DNA from: Bacillota bacterium
GTDB lineage: Bacteria; Bacillota; Clostridia; Christensenellales; CAG-138
Assembly (NCBI GenBank): GCA_023395595.1
Contig: JAEWYO010000053.1
Location: 1-28,872 of the forward strand
Length of the DNA: 28,872 bases
Direction of reading: 5' to 3'
How positions within the stretch are numbered: position 1 is the stretch's first letter; every line of letters starts with the position of its first letter. This document shows, piece by piece, positions 1 through 7,781 of this stretch. The notes under the pieces were generated by a model. The model saw only the letters and a list, made by a program, of their open reading frames with translations. It was not told the DNA's origin and did not search any database. Both the position numbers and the translations under genes were made by a program.

Positions 1-156
1 GCCGGCTTTTTGTATTATCGTTTGGTCGGCTGCGCAAGCGGCGCATGCCCCATCACGTCCAATCCATACATCTCGACCGTTTACGGCGGCGTGATTGGCA
101 CGCTGATAGGCTATATCGTTACCCCGGGAAAGAAAAAGGAGGATCAGGGCGCATGA
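1..156 (+). CDS. DUF6132 family small membrane protein (3' part only)
   Basis: The reading frame is open from base 1 to a TGA at 154-156 and gives about 51 residues of a protein whose start lies outside the window. A cysteine motif GCASGACPITSNPY is followed by a glycine-rich hydrophobic segment (VYGGVIGTLIGYIV) and a lysine-rich tail. This cysteine/CPITSNP motif ahead of a glycine-rich membrane helix is typical of the DUF6132 family as I know it. The stop overlaps the ATG of the next gene (ATGA at 153-156), so the two are translationally coupled. Coupling to a rhodanese/TusA/DsrE flavoprotein suggests a membrane partner in sulfur transfer or sulfur-compound handling. That role is inference; the family has no established biochemical function that I can cite. 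Confidence 0.75.
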   Translation, partial: AGFLYYRLVGCASGACPITSNPYISTVYGGVIGTLIGYIVTPGKKKEDQGA

Positions 157-2618
157 AAAAAGTTGTCATCATCGGCGGCGTGGCGGGTGGAGCCAGCTGC
201 GCTGCGAGATTGCGCAGGCTCGACGAAACCGCGCAAATCGTACTCTTGGAACGCGGAGAATACATCTCCTACGCAAACTGCGGCTTGCCCTATCATGTGG
301 GCGACGTGATCAAAACCCGCGCGGCGCTGCTTCTGCAAACGCCGGAAGCGATGAAGAAGAAGTTTGACGTGGATGTCCGCGTGCAAAACGAAGTTCTCTC
401 CATCGACCGCGAGAAGAAGACCGTTTTGGTCAAGCGCGTGGATTCCGGCGAAACCTATGCCGAACCCTACGACGTGCTGGTGGTCTCCACCGGCTCTTCG
501 CCGCTCAAACCACCGATCCCCGGCATCGATTCCTCCCGTGTGCAGACCCTCTGGACGGTGCCGGATACCGATCGCATCCGCGCGCTCGTGCGCGAGCAGG
601 GCGTGAAGAGTGCTGCCGTCATCGGCGGCGGGTTCATCGGCCTTGAGATGGCGGAAAACCTGCGTCACGCGGGCTTGGAAGTCAGCCTGATCGAGGCGCT
701 GGATCAGGTCATGTCGCCCATCGATTATGAGATGGCGCAGCTGCTGCACGAAACCATCGAGCAAAACGGGGTCGATCTGCATCTTGGCGACGCGGTGGAG
801 TCCTTCAACGACGTGACAGGCGGCGTGGACATCAAGCTCAAGAGCGGCAAGACCGTCTCGGCGGAGCTGGTGATTCTTTCCATCGGCGTGCGCCCCAACG
901 GGCAGCTTGCCAAAGAGGCGGGCTTAGCTGTCAACGCGCGCGGTGGCATCGTGGTCAACGACCATATGCTGACATCTGATCCCTCGATCTATGCCGTCGG
1001 CGACGTGGTCGAGGTTGAGGATTTCATCAGCAAGGATCAAACGATGATTCCGCTGGCAGGCCCCGCCAACAAGCAGGGGCGTATCGCGGCGGACAATATC
1101 GCGGGGCTGGATGCGGCCTATCACGGCACGCAGGGCTCGTCGATCGCCAAGGTATTCGACCTTACGGTCGCCAGCACAGGCGAAAACGAGAAGACGCTGG
1201 TCAAACGCGGGCTCGTCAAAGGCAAAGAATTTGAGAGCATCATCATCACGCAGAACAACCACGCGAGCTATTATCCGGGCGCTGTGCCGATGACGCTCAA
1301 GCTGCTCTTTACGAAGGACGGCAAGCAGATTCTCGGCGCGCAGATCGTCGGCAAAGACGGCGTGGACAAGCGCATCGACGTCATCGGCGTGGCAACGCGG
1401 CTGGGCGCATCCGTGCTGGATCTCAAAGAGCTGGAGTTTGCCTATGCGCCGCCGTACTCCTCGGCAAAAGACCCGGTCAACATGCTCGGTTTCGTTGCGG
1501 AGAACGTGCTCAACGGCTTGGTGAAGATCGCGCCTTGGGACATTGCGGAGACGAACAAGGACGCGATATTGCTGGATGTGCGCGAGGACGCGGAGCTGCT
1601 CGCTTTCACGATTCCCGGCGCGGTGCATATCCCGCTGGGGCAGCTCAGAGGACGGCTTGGTGAGCTGGATGCAACGAAGACCTATGTCGTCTTCTGCGCA
1701 ATCGGCGTTCGCGCCTACAACGGCGCGCGCATCCTCAATCAACATGGCTTTGCCGACGTGATGGTCTATCCCGGCGGCGCGCGGTTCTATCAATCGACGC
1801 ATTATAAGGAGGTTGCCCCCATGCCCTATACGAAGAACGAACCGGTTCATGACAGCGGCCATGCGGAGACCGCCAATATCCCCGTTGCGGCAATGCGCAT
1901 CGATTGCAGCGGGATGCAGTGCCCGGGCCCGATCATGAAGGTCTTTGAGACCATGAAAGAGATGAAGGACGGCCAGGTCATGGAGGTTTCCGCGAGCGAT
2001 CCGGGTTTTGCGCGGGACATCGTCGCCTGGGCGCGGCGCACGAACAACACGCTGCTGGCCAACGAAAAGCGCGGAAACGATTATGTGGCGCTGGTCAAAA
2101 AAGGCACGGGAGCTGCCGTAACCCAGCAGATTCCGCAGAGCATGGCGGGCGACGGCAAGACGATCATCGTCTTTAGCGGAGACCTCGACAAAGTGCTCGC
2201 GAGCTTTATCATCGCAAACGGCGCGGCGGCGATGGGCAGGCCGGTGACGATGTTCTTCACCTTCTGGGGCTTAAATGTCCTGCGCAAAGCCAGCAAGGTG
2301 AAGGTGGAAAAGAGCTTCATCGAGGCGATGTTTGGCGGCATGATGCCGCGCGGTTCCACCAAGCTCAAGCTCAGCAAGCTGAATATGGGTGGAATGGGGA
2401 CCGCCATGATGAAGATGGTCATGCGCCAGAAGAATGTCGATTCCCTCGAAACCCTGATCCAGAAGGCGATGAAGGCTGGCGTAAAGATCGTCGCCTGCAC
2501 GATGAGCATGGACATCATGGGCATCAAGGAAGAGGAACTCATTCCCGGCGTGGAGCTCGGCGGTGTTGGCGCCTATCTGGGCGACGCGGAGGAGAGCAAC
2601 GTCAACCTCTTTATCTAA
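153..2618 (+). CDS. CoA-disulfide reductase-like flavoprotein with rhodanese, TusA and DsrE domains
   Basis: This 821-residue protein has four modules. Residues 1 to about 450 are an FAD/NAD(P)-dependent pyridine nucleotide-disulfide reductase of the CoA-disulfide reductase/NADH oxidase group. It has an N-terminal GGVAGG dinucleotide fold, a single redox Cys43 in YANCGLPY, a second nucleotide fold VIGGGFIG near 156-163, and an FAD motif SIYAVGD. Residues about 465-545 are a rhodanese with Cys515 in the loop FCAIGVRA. Residues about 583-660 are TusA/SirA-like, with Cys590 in QCPGP. Residues about 668-821 are DsrE/DsrF-like with a conserved Cys782. Such chains are expected to pass persulfide sulfur from one cysteine to the next in the cytoplasm, using NAD(P)H. 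The ATG at 153 is chosen because it overlaps the upstream stop, has a GGAGG ribosome site 10 bases before it, and begins exactly at the FAD fold. The frame continues upstream to an ATG at 45, but that stretch overlaps the DUF6132 gene. The exact substrate (CoA disulfide, polysulfide or another persulfide) cannot be read from sequence. Confidence 0.93.
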   Translation: MKKVVIIGGVAGGASCAARLRRLDETAQIVLLERGEYISYANCGLPYHVGDVIKTRAALLLQTPEAMKKKFDVDVRVQNEVLSIDREKKTVLVKRVDSGETYAEPYDVLVVSTGSSPLKPPIPGIDSSRVQTLWTVPDTDRIRALVREQGVKSAAVIGGGFIGLEMAENLRHAGLEVSLIEALDQVMSPIDYEMAQLLHETIEQNGVDLHLGDAVESFNDVTGGVDIKLKSGKTVSAELVILSIGVRPNGQLAKEAGLAVNARGGIVVNDHMLTSDPSIYAVGDVVEVEDFISKDQTMIPLAGPANKQGRIAADNIAGLDAAYHGTQGSSIAKVFDLTVASTGENEKTLVKRGLVKGKEFESIIITQNNHASYYPGAVPMTLKLLFTKDGKQILGAQIVGKDGVDKRIDVIGVATRLGASVLDLKELEFAYAPPYSSAKDPVNMLGFVAENVLNGLVKIAPWDIAETNKDAILLDVREDAELLAFTIPGAVHIPLGQLRGRLGELDATKTYVVFCAIGVRAYNGARILNQHGFADVMVYPGGARFYQSTHYKEVAPMPYTKNEPVHDSGHAETANIPVAAMRIDCSGMQCPGPIMKVFETMKEMKDGQVMEVSASDPGFARDIVAWARRTNNTLLANEKRGNDYVALVKKGTGAAVTQQIPQSMAGDGKTIIVFSGDLDKVLASFIIANGAAAMGRPVTMFFTFWGLNVLRKASKVKVEKSFIEAMFGGMMPRGSTKLKLSKLNMGGMGTAMMKMVMRQKNVDSLETLIQKAMKAGVKIVACTMSMDIMGIKEEELIPGVELGGVGAYLGDAEESNVNLFI

Positions 2619-2649
2619 AAACGAATGGATCAAAACAAGAGCGCGTGGC

Positions 2650-2671
2650 AAAGAGCTGCGTGCTCTTTTTT
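2650..2671 (+). terminator. Intrinsic terminator after the sulfur flavoprotein
   Basis: A perfect 7-bp stem AAAGAGC/GCTCTTT with a 5-base loop runs straight into a T-run ending at 2671. It lies 32 bases after the stop codon and just before the promoter of the next gene. Confidence 0.85.
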
Positions 2672-2689
2672 ACGCAAACAGGCGTAAAA

Positions 2690-2718
2690 TTGAGATTCTT
2701 GCCCGGTAGGATTATAAT
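2690..2718 (+). promoter_or_regulatory. Sigma-A-type promoter for the 2778 gene
   Basis: TTGAGA at 2690-2695 and a perfect TATAAT at 2713-2718 are separated by 17 bp. Transcription would start near 2725, about 50 bases before the ATG. Confidence 0.75.
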
Positions 2719-2777
2719 AAGAGTGCAGTTCGAACACAGCCAAGTACAGCAAAAAAATCATACAGGGGGAGCGTTTT

Positions 2778-3206
2778 ATGAAACAAGCCTTGATGCAGGA
2801 AATCGTGTCTCAGCTTTCTGCGCTCGGACTGGTTGCCGCAGCATCCGATAAGACCGACATTGCGATTGATGCAGAGCTGGTGGATGCCGCTTTCTCCACG
2901 GGAAAAGTCAAACTCAAATACGAGGCGATGATTTTGCTGGACGAAGAAACAAAGAACGTAAAGATGTATGAAAAGACGACTGAGATGCGCACTGGACTTT
3001 CGTTCGGCATGAGTGGAGAGTCCTCGTTGCAGAGAGGGAGCACGCTTATGCGCAAAGTTCTGTGTGTGCAGTATGACCCGGCGGGCAAAGCGCTGGAATA
3101 TCGGTTTGACCTCGGCGCCGTCAGCAAGGCGGTCAAGAACGCTGCGCTTGCGCAAGGCTGGCGATTCCAAACAGTAATTCTCAAGAAAAACGCCATGCAC
3201 CGCTGA
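2778..3206 (+). CDS. Hypothetical protein, unrecognised family
   Basis: This 142-residue soluble protein has an ATG at 2778 preceded by CAGGGGGAG. I do not recognise a family. It has no signal peptide, no membrane segment and no cysteine motif (one Cys, in KVLCVQYD). It is mixed alpha/beta. The middle (about 39-75) alternates strand-like segments (KVKLKYEAMILLDEETKNVKMYEKTTEM) with charged turns. The C-terminus (about 108-142) has an amphipathic helix LGAVSKAVKNAALAQGWRF and a basic tail. The second half reads like a pattern in which a query molecule is compared with a predicted scaffold, but no catalytic residues stand out. It has its own strong promoter and is bounded by a terminator upstream, so it is probably a single-gene unit. 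GC content looks lower than in the neighbouring flavoprotein. Confidence 0.7.
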   Translation: MKQALMQEIVSQLSALGLVAAASDKTDIAIDAELVDAAFSTGKVKLKYEAMILLDEETKNVKMYEKTTEMRTGLSFGMSGESSLQRGSTLMRKVLCVQYDPAGKALEYRFDLGAVSKAVKNAALAQGWRFQTVILKKNAMHR

Positions 3207-3249
3207 TTCTTCGTGTTGATAAAGCGAGCGGGCTGGAGTGAAAAAATGC

Positions 3250-3267
3250 CGTGCCGCGCAGGTTTTT
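3250..3267 (+). terminator. Weak possible terminator after the 2778 gene
   Basis: A short GC-rich hairpin (CCGTGC, loop CGC, GCAGG, one bulged base) is followed by TTTTT. It lies 45-60 bases after the stop. The stem is short, so this is tentative. Confidence 0.3.
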
Positions 3268-3308
3268 CCGGCTGTTCACATTCCCGCGCTATCCAAGAAC
3301 CACGCGGT

Positions 3309-3318
3309 ATGATATAAT
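3309..3318 (+). promoter_or_regulatory. Extended -10 promoter for the PH-domain gene
   Basis: TGaTATAAT at 3310-3318 is a perfect extended -10 element. No good -35 hexamer is visible at 16-18 bp, which is normal for extended -10 promoters. Confidence 0.55.
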
Positions 3319-3351
3319 TCCATTAATTCTATGACACGGAGGAACACACGC

Positions 3352-3735
3352 ATGGCAGACGTCGTTTGGAAGGATCGCAAGCGCATCATCTTCGGCTTGC
3401 CGTGGACGTTTACGCGATATTCCCTGACGCAGGAAAAGCTCGTCATCGACACGGGCTTCATCAGCCGCAAAGAGGACGAGATTCGTCTCTATCGCATTCT
3501 GGATATCACACTGGAGCGCCCGCTGAGCCAGCGCATCTGGGGGCTCGGCACCATCCGCCTCAACACGGCGGATAAGACCGCGCCGGAAGTTTCGATTCGC
3601 CGCATCAAGAACGCAAGAGAAATCAAGGACATGCTTTCGGAAATGGTGGAAAAAGAGCGGGACGAAAAGCGCATCGGCGCGCGCGAGTTCATGGGCTACG
3701 GCGACATGGACAACGACGTGGATCACGTCAACTAA
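3352..3735 (+). CDS. PH domain-containing protein (YdbS/YdbT-like, bPH_2)
   Basis: This is a 127-residue cytoplasmic protein. The first half (VVWKDRKRIIFGLPWTFTRY, then a segment ending GFISRKEDEIRLYRILDIT) and the following LERPLSQRIWGLGTI with strand-like repeats are typical of bacterial PH (bPH_2, formerly DUF304) proteins, here a single-domain form without the transmembrane helices found in YdbS/YdbT. The last 35 residues are highly charged (KEMVEKERDEKR-like) and helical. ATG 3352 is preferred over the in-frame ATG at 3331 because GGAGG at 3338-3342 sits 9 bases before it and the conserved sequence begins there. Molecular role is unknown for the family; a membrane-lipid or protein-docking function is possible but not shown. 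It is a single-gene unit with an extended -10 promoter and a strong terminator. Confidence 0.85.
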   Translation: MADVVWKDRKRIIFGLPWTFTRYSLTQEKLVIDTGFISRKEDEIRLYRILDITLERPLSQRIWGLGTIRLNTADKTAPEVSIRRIKNAREIKDMLSEMVEKERDEKRIGAREFMGYGDMDNDVDHVN

Positions 3736-3751
3736 TCGGTTTTTTGCAGCC

Positions 3752-3793
3752 AAAGCGGGTAGACGCAGCACATGCGTTTATCCGTTTTCTTTT
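3752..3793 (+). terminator. Intrinsic terminator after the PH-domain gene
   Basis: A 15-bp stem (3752-3766 with 3774-3788, three G-T wobble pairs) has a 7-base loop and is followed by CTTTT. It begins 16 bases after the stop. Confidence 0.85.
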
Positions 3794-3909
3794 ACGCTCA
3801 TCTGAAAAAACGCACTTCTGTAATACGTAGGCATACAATTCATTACATTTCTATTACGCGATTGATAAACACCGTGTTGAAATTTAAACACAGATTGTTC
3901 CAAAATTGG

Positions 3910-3937
3910 TTGAATCGCTCATCGAACCTGATATAAT
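3910..3937 (+). promoter_or_regulatory. Promoter of the DUF5058/peptidase operon
   Basis: TTGAAT at 3910-3915 and TATAAT at 3932-3937 have a 16-bp spacer in an AT-rich block. The start would be near 3944, about 40 bases before the DUF5058 ATG. The remaining bases from 3794 to 3909 show no gene or further structure that I can support. Confidence 0.65.
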
Positions 3938-3984
3938 ATACAAAATATATCTATTTTTGTGTTTATTGAGAAGGGAGTATTGGG

Positions 3985-4719
3985 ATGGAATTTAACTCAA
4001 ACAGTGCATTTATGTACGTCGTGGTCACGGTTGTGATCGTGTTCGTGCTGCTGCAATCCGTCGTGTTCTTCGTGAAGGCATGGCGGCGTGGCAAAGAACT
4101 CGGCATGGACATGAAGGCGCTCAAAAAAGGCGCAATTTCTTCCGCGCTGTTCACCATCGCGCCTGCCTTTGCGATTTTGCTTGGCGTGGTCGCGCTCAGC
4201 AACGCGCTCGGTTTCCCGCTTCCGTGGCTGAGGCTTTCGGTCATCGGCTCGCTGACGTATGAAACCACGGCGGCGGCAGCGGCGGCAAGCGCGGTCAATT
4301 CCTCGCTTTCGCAGCGCATCACCGACCCGAAGATCTTTTCGGCGATTGCCTGGGTGATGACCCTTGGCATCGTGCCCGGCCTCGTTCTGGTTCCGGCGCT
4401 TGGAAAGAAGATTGAAAACGGCATCAGCAACATCAAGGAAAAAGACTCCAAATGGGGTAAAATTTTTCTCTCCGGCCTATTTCTGGGCATGATCTCCGCG
4501 TTCCTCGGCCTTGTGTTTGCCAACGTGCATAAGGGGTTGACCGGCTGGATTCCCGTGTTCGTCATGTTTGCCAGCGCGATACTGATGATGATTTGCGGAC
4601 TCGTGCAAAAAATCTTCAAAGCGAAATGGATCGAGGATTACGCATTGCCGATCAGCCTTTTGGGCGGCATGGCGCTTTCGATTCCGATTACCAATTTGGT
4701 CATGAGCCTGGTCGGCTGA
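3985..4719 (+). CDS. DUF5058 family integral membrane protein
   Basis: This 244-residue protein has about six hydrophobic segments: 9-32 (a long N-terminal helix), 50-72, about 112-135, 155-175, 182-203 and 222-242. The stretch PLPWLRLSVIGSLTYETTAA in the first third matches the DUF5058 signature that I recognise. A charged cytoplasmic loop (KKIENGISNIKEKDSKWGK) lies in the middle. The family has no demonstrated function. Here it is the first gene of a tight unit: 13 bases separate it from a second membrane protein, and an M20 peptidase follows. The recurrence of this trio, as I remember it from clostridial genomes, suggests that the two membrane proteins form a transporter for the peptidase substrate. 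That is inference. AGGGAG 7 bases before ATG 3985 supports the start. Confidence 0.85.
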   Translation: MEFNSNSAFMYVVVTVVIVFVLLQSVVFFVKAWRRGKELGMDMKALKKGAISSALFTIAPAFAILLGVVALSNALGFPLPWLRLSVIGSLTYETTAAAAAASAVNSSLSQRITDPKIFSAIAWVMTLGIVPGLVLVPALGKKIENGISNIKEKDSKWGKIFLSGLFLGMISAFLGLVFANVHKGLTGWIPVFVMFASAILMMICGLVQKIFKAKWIEDYALPISLLGGMALSIPITNLVMSLVG

Positions 4720-4732
4720 GGGAGGGACGCAT

Positions 4733-5395
4733 ATGAAACAGGAATTAAGCTATCGTGACAGCGTACACAAGATGGGCCGCGCCTGGATTCTCAGCGCGCT
4801 TGCTCTGATGATCGCCGTGCCCACGGCAATCTGCATCTATTATTCGGCTTGGCCGTCGATTGGCGGCGTGCTGAAAGGCCTGCTCAGCGTCGCGCCGATC
4901 TTCTGGACGGTCGGCGTAATCGAAGTGTTCACCTATGTGCCGATGCTTGGCACGGGCGGCTCCTATCTCGGATTTGTCACGGGAAACCTTGCAAACCTCA
5001 AGGTGCCCTGCGCACTGAATGCCATGGATCGCGCGGGTGTGCAGCCGGGCACGGAGGAAGGCGAGGTCGTCTCGACCATCGCGATTGCGACCAGCTCGAT
5101 TGTAACCACGCTGATCATCGCCATCGGCGTGCTGCTGCTCTCGCAGATTGCGCCCGTGCTGGAGAGCCCCGTGCTCAAGCCCGCGTTTGAAAACATTCTG
5201 CCCGCGTTGTTCGGTGCGCTTGGCGTCGTGTTTGTCTCCAAGGACTGGAAGATCGCCATCGCGCCGCTCGTGGTGATGGTGACGCTCTTCGTGCTCGTTC
5301 CGTCGCTCTCCGGCGCGGTCGGGCTGCTCGTTCCCGTTGGCGCGCTGATCGCAATCGGAGTTGCGCGCATTCTGTATAAGAAAAATTTGCTGTAA
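4733..5395 (+). CDS. Conserved membrane partner of DUF5058 (putative transporter subunit)
   Basis: This 220-residue protein has about five to six membrane segments (16-38, 44-66, about 112-137, 145-163, 170-190, 193-214). Between the second and third lies a polar stretch with FTYVPMLGTGGSYLGF, VPCALNAMDRAG and EEGEVVSTIAIATSS. The glycine-rich conserved region and the acidic EEGE cluster look like functional sites rather than scaffold. Homologues, as I recall, sit beside DUF5058 genes and have sometimes been labelled as small-conductance mechanosensitive channels, but I see no MscS beta-domain and would not use that name. A strong GGGAGGG site 6 bases before ATG 4733, directly after the DUF5058 stop, shows coupled expression. 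Most likely it is the second subunit of a two-protein membrane complex; substrate unknown. Confidence 0.8.
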   Translation: MKQELSYRDSVHKMGRAWILSALALMIAVPTAICIYYSAWPSIGGVLKGLLSVAPIFWTVGVIEVFTYVPMLGTGGSYLGFVTGNLANLKVPCALNAMDRAGVQPGTEEGEVVSTIAIATSSIVTTLIIAIGVLLLSQIAPVLESPVLKPAFENILPALFGALGVVFVSKDWKIAIAPLVVMVTLFVLVPSLSGAVGLLVPVGALIAIGVARILYKKNLL

Positions 5396-5483
5396 GCGCC
5401 AGCTTTGGCAAAAAAGAGTTTATAATCAAGCTAATTGGAGTTTCCCGCTTCCCGAACGGAGGCGGAGGAGGAGATGAAAACCC

Positions 5484-6923
5484 ATGACGTATTTCTGGTT
5501 GGCGCTTGCCGCGCTGGTTGTCGCGTTTTTCGCGGTGATCATCATCCGCGCCCTGCGCTTTACCCCGAAGGCAACTGCGCCTGTTGCGTCCAGCGAAGTC
5601 AAGGTGGACGAGCAGGCGGCGATTTCGCACTTTGCGGAGATGATCCGCTGTAAGACGATTTCGTATTATGAAGATGAGCGCATCGACAAGGCGGAGTTTG
5701 CGAAATTTCGTGCGCTCTTGAAGCAGCAGTATCCCAACGTTGCCGCAAAATGCACCTATGAAGAGATCGGACCCAGCGGTGTGCTCTTTTCCCTCAAAGG
5801 AAAGAGCAGCGAAAAACCAGCCGTGTTTATGTCTCATTATGATGTGGTGCCCGTCAACGAGGAACAGTGGACAAAGCCCGCGTTTGAAGGGCTCATTGAA
5901 GACGGCATCCTCTGGGGACGCGGCACGCTGGACACGAAAGGCACGCTGCTTGGTGTGATGGAAGCCGCGGAGCATCTGCTCAAAGACGGATTTGTGCCGG
6001 AAAACGACATGTATTTCGCCTTTGCGGGGGATGAAGAGGTCGCAGGTAAATCGCAGCCCGTCATCGTGGAAACCCTGCGTTCGCGCGGGATTGTGCCCGC
6101 GCTGGTGCTGGACGAAGGCGGCGCTGTGGTTGAGGGAATCTTCCCCGGCGTGAAGCAACCCTGCGCCCTGATTGGCATCGCGGAAAAAGGGCTGATGGAC
6201 GCACAGTTTGTTATAGAAGGCGCAGGCGGGCATGCCTCCTCGCCGCCGCCGCACACGGGAATCGGCCGCCTTGCCGCCGCGGTCACACGCATTGAGGCAA
6301 AGCCGTTCCCGGTCACGCTGACCAAGCCCGTTGCAGAGATGTTTGATACGCTGGGCAGGCGTTCCTCGTTTGCCTTCAAGCTGATCTTTGCAAACCTCTG
6401 GTGCTTCCTGCCGCTGCTGGATGCGATGTGCAAAAAATCCGGCGGCGAGCTCAACGCCATGATGCGCACCACCTGCGCATTTACCATGGCGGAGGGCAGC
6501 AAAGCGAGCAACGTCTTGCCGCCGCGTGCGCGCATGGTCGCAAACCTGCGTATTATCAGCGGCAGCACGATGGAGAGCACACTTGCGCGCCTGAAGACAC
6601 TGGTTGCGGACGATGGCATCACCACGAGTATCATGCACGGAACCGATCCTTGCAGCATTTCGCGCACGGAAGGTTACGGCTGGGAGAAGCTCACCCACGC
6701 GATCGCACAGACCTGGCCGAACGCGGAGGTTTCGCCCTACCTAATGTTTGCGGCGTCCGATTCGCGCCACTACAGCGCGATTTCGGAGAATGTCTACCGC
6801 TTCTCCACCATGGAGCTCACGAAAGAGGAGCGTGCGGGCATTCACGGGCACGACGAGCACATTCCGCTTGAGAAAATCATCAAGACGGTGCAGTTCTACG
6901 TGCGCCTGATGAGAACACTGTAA
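5484..6923 (+). CDS. Membrane-anchored M20 family zinc metallopeptidase
   Basis: This 479-residue protein has an N-terminal hydrophobic anchor at residues 3-23 and a full M20 peptidase domain. Metal and catalytic residues are visible: His118 and Asp120 in MSHYDVVP, Asp150 in GRGTLDTKG (bridging aspartate), the Glu184-Glu185 pair in GDEEVAG (base and ligand), Asp210 in LVLDEGG, and His454 near the C-terminus in GIHGHDEH. The lid/dimerisation domain lies between about 230 and 350. It resembles the carboxypeptidase S/PM20D1 branch, which cleaves C-terminal residues of small peptides or N-acyl amino acids. The anchor lacks a signal-peptidase site, so the protein probably stays in the membrane; topology is not certain. 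GGAGGAGGAG lies about 10 bases before ATG 5484. A TATAAT at 5421-5426 could give extra transcription, but has no clear -35. Likely partner of the two upstream membrane proteins. Confidence 0.9.
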   Translation: MTYFWLALAALVVAFFAVIIIRALRFTPKATAPVASSEVKVDEQAAISHFAEMIRCKTISYYEDERIDKAEFAKFRALLKQQYPNVAAKCTYEEIGPSGVLFSLKGKSSEKPAVFMSHYDVVPVNEEQWTKPAFEGLIEDGILWGRGTLDTKGTLLGVMEAAEHLLKDGFVPENDMYFAFAGDEEVAGKSQPVIVETLRSRGIVPALVLDEGGAVVEGIFPGVKQPCALIGIAEKGLMDAQFVIEGAGGHASSPPPHTGIGRLAAAVTRIEAKPFPVTLTKPVAEMFDTLGRRSSFAFKLIFANLWCFLPLLDAMCKKSGGELNAMMRTTCAFTMAEGSKASNVLPPRARMVANLRIISGSTMESTLARLKTLVADDGITTSIMHGTDPCSISRTEGYGWEKLTHAIAQTWPNAEVSPYLMFAASDSRHYSAISENVYRFSTMELTKEERAGIHGHDEHIPLEKIIKTVQFYVRLMRTL

Positions 6924-6948
6924 GAAAATCATACGAAAACAATGCGAA

Positions 6949-6977
6949 ACGCCACCCCGTATGGGATGGCGTTTTTT
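6949..6977 (+). terminator. Intrinsic terminator after the M20 peptidase
   Basis: ACGCCAcCCC pairs with GGGaTGGCGT (one mismatch) around a GTAT loop, followed by TTTTTT. It lies between convergent genes; on the minus strand the following T-run is poor, so it serves mainly the plus-strand operon. Confidence 0.85.
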
Positions 6978-7010
6978 GCGCCTGAAGATTTGTTTGCGGT
7001 CGGGCACTTC

Positions 7011-7781
7011 CTACAACTGCTTTCTCCGAATCCCCGCGATGCACAGCACGGATTGCACAATGCACAGCGCGAGGGCGATAAACAGCGCGGGTAAGAAGTC
7101 CGCCGGAGCGAGCGCGCCGGTGAGCAGGGACAACCCTTCCGCAAGGCGCAGCGGAAGAAAGCGCGTCAGCGCGGGCAGCATGGAGAGCGCATAGCAAACC
7201 GCAAAAACGCCGCCGGTGCCGAGCAGCGCCGCCATGCCGGAGGAGAGCGCGGAGGCAAACGCGAGCTCCAGCGTCAACAGCCAGATACCGAGCACATAGG
7301 CGCTGATGTTGCCAAGCCAGATGCCGGCGGGCAGTGCATTGTCCCAGAAATAGGCCGTGTACCCCAGCGTGATGAGGAACGTCAGCCAATAGCAAGCGCT
7401 CCAGCAAAGGATCGCGGATAGCAACTTGGAGAGAGCAACCTTCCCGCGCGAAACACCTTTGGTGAGTAGGTTGATCAGCGTGCCGCTTTGGTATTCCTGC
7501 GCGAAGATGCCGGAAAATACCGCGAGAATCACGATATGCTCCATCATCAGGTTTTTGTAATATTGCGTCCACGCGGTCAGCGCGTTGACCGAGATTGCGC
7601 CAATCGTGATGCCCTGCTCGGCGAGGGTATCGCCCATCTGGGCGAGCAGCCACGGGGTCAGCTTCGCCAGCGCGGGGTTTAGGATGCCGAAGATCGCATA
7701 CACGATTACGAGTATCAACGCTTTTTTCGTACGCAGCAGTTCCGTAAGCTCTTTTTTTAGTAATAACAATAGCTGTTTCAT
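7011..7781 (-). CDS. ABC-2 type transporter permease (YxlG-like)
   Basis: This 256-residue protein has six hydrophobic segments: one near the N-terminus after MKQLLLLLKKELTELLRTKKAL, one near 75-95, and four between about 120 and 250. The cytoplasmic stretch FAQEYQSGTLINLLTKGVSRGKVALSK is the typical coupling region of ABC-2 permeases (EYxxGTxxxLLTxPxxR type). It would form the channel of an exporter with the ATPase encoded just upstream. Its ATG at 7781 overlaps the ATPase stop (ATGA, 7778-7781), so the pair is translationally coupled. The open frame continues upstream to 8087 inside the ATPase gene, but that part is a shadow. Substrate unknown; relatives export peptides, antibiotics or lipids. 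No separate terminator is visible before the convergent M20 gene. Confidence 0.88.
   Translation of the reverse strand: MKQLLLLLKKELTELLRTKKALILVIVYAIFGILNPALAKLTPWLLAQMGDTLAEQGITIGAISVNALTAWTQYYKNLMMEHIVILAVFSGIFAQEYQSGTLINLLTKGVSRGKVALSKLLSAILCWSACYWLTFLITLGYTAYFWDNALPAGIWLGNISAYVLGIWLLTLELAFASALSSGMAALLGTGGVFAVCYALSMLPALTRFLPLRLAEGLSLLTGALAPADFLPALFIALALCIVQSVLCIAGIRRKQL

Noticed and set aside
45..152. Upstream extension of the flavoprotein frame to ATG 45
   Set aside because: This stretch is the out-of-frame DUF6132 gene; the FAD fold begins at 153 with a good ribosome site.
4733..5395. Naming the DUF5058 partner a mechanosensitive channel
   Set aside because: No MscS beta-domain or TM3 glycine/alanine pattern is visible; that label would be unsupported.
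5175..6698. Minus-strand open frame of 507 codons
   Set aside because: Antisense to the M20 peptidase and its upstream neighbour; no ribosome site, Arg/His-rich shadow.
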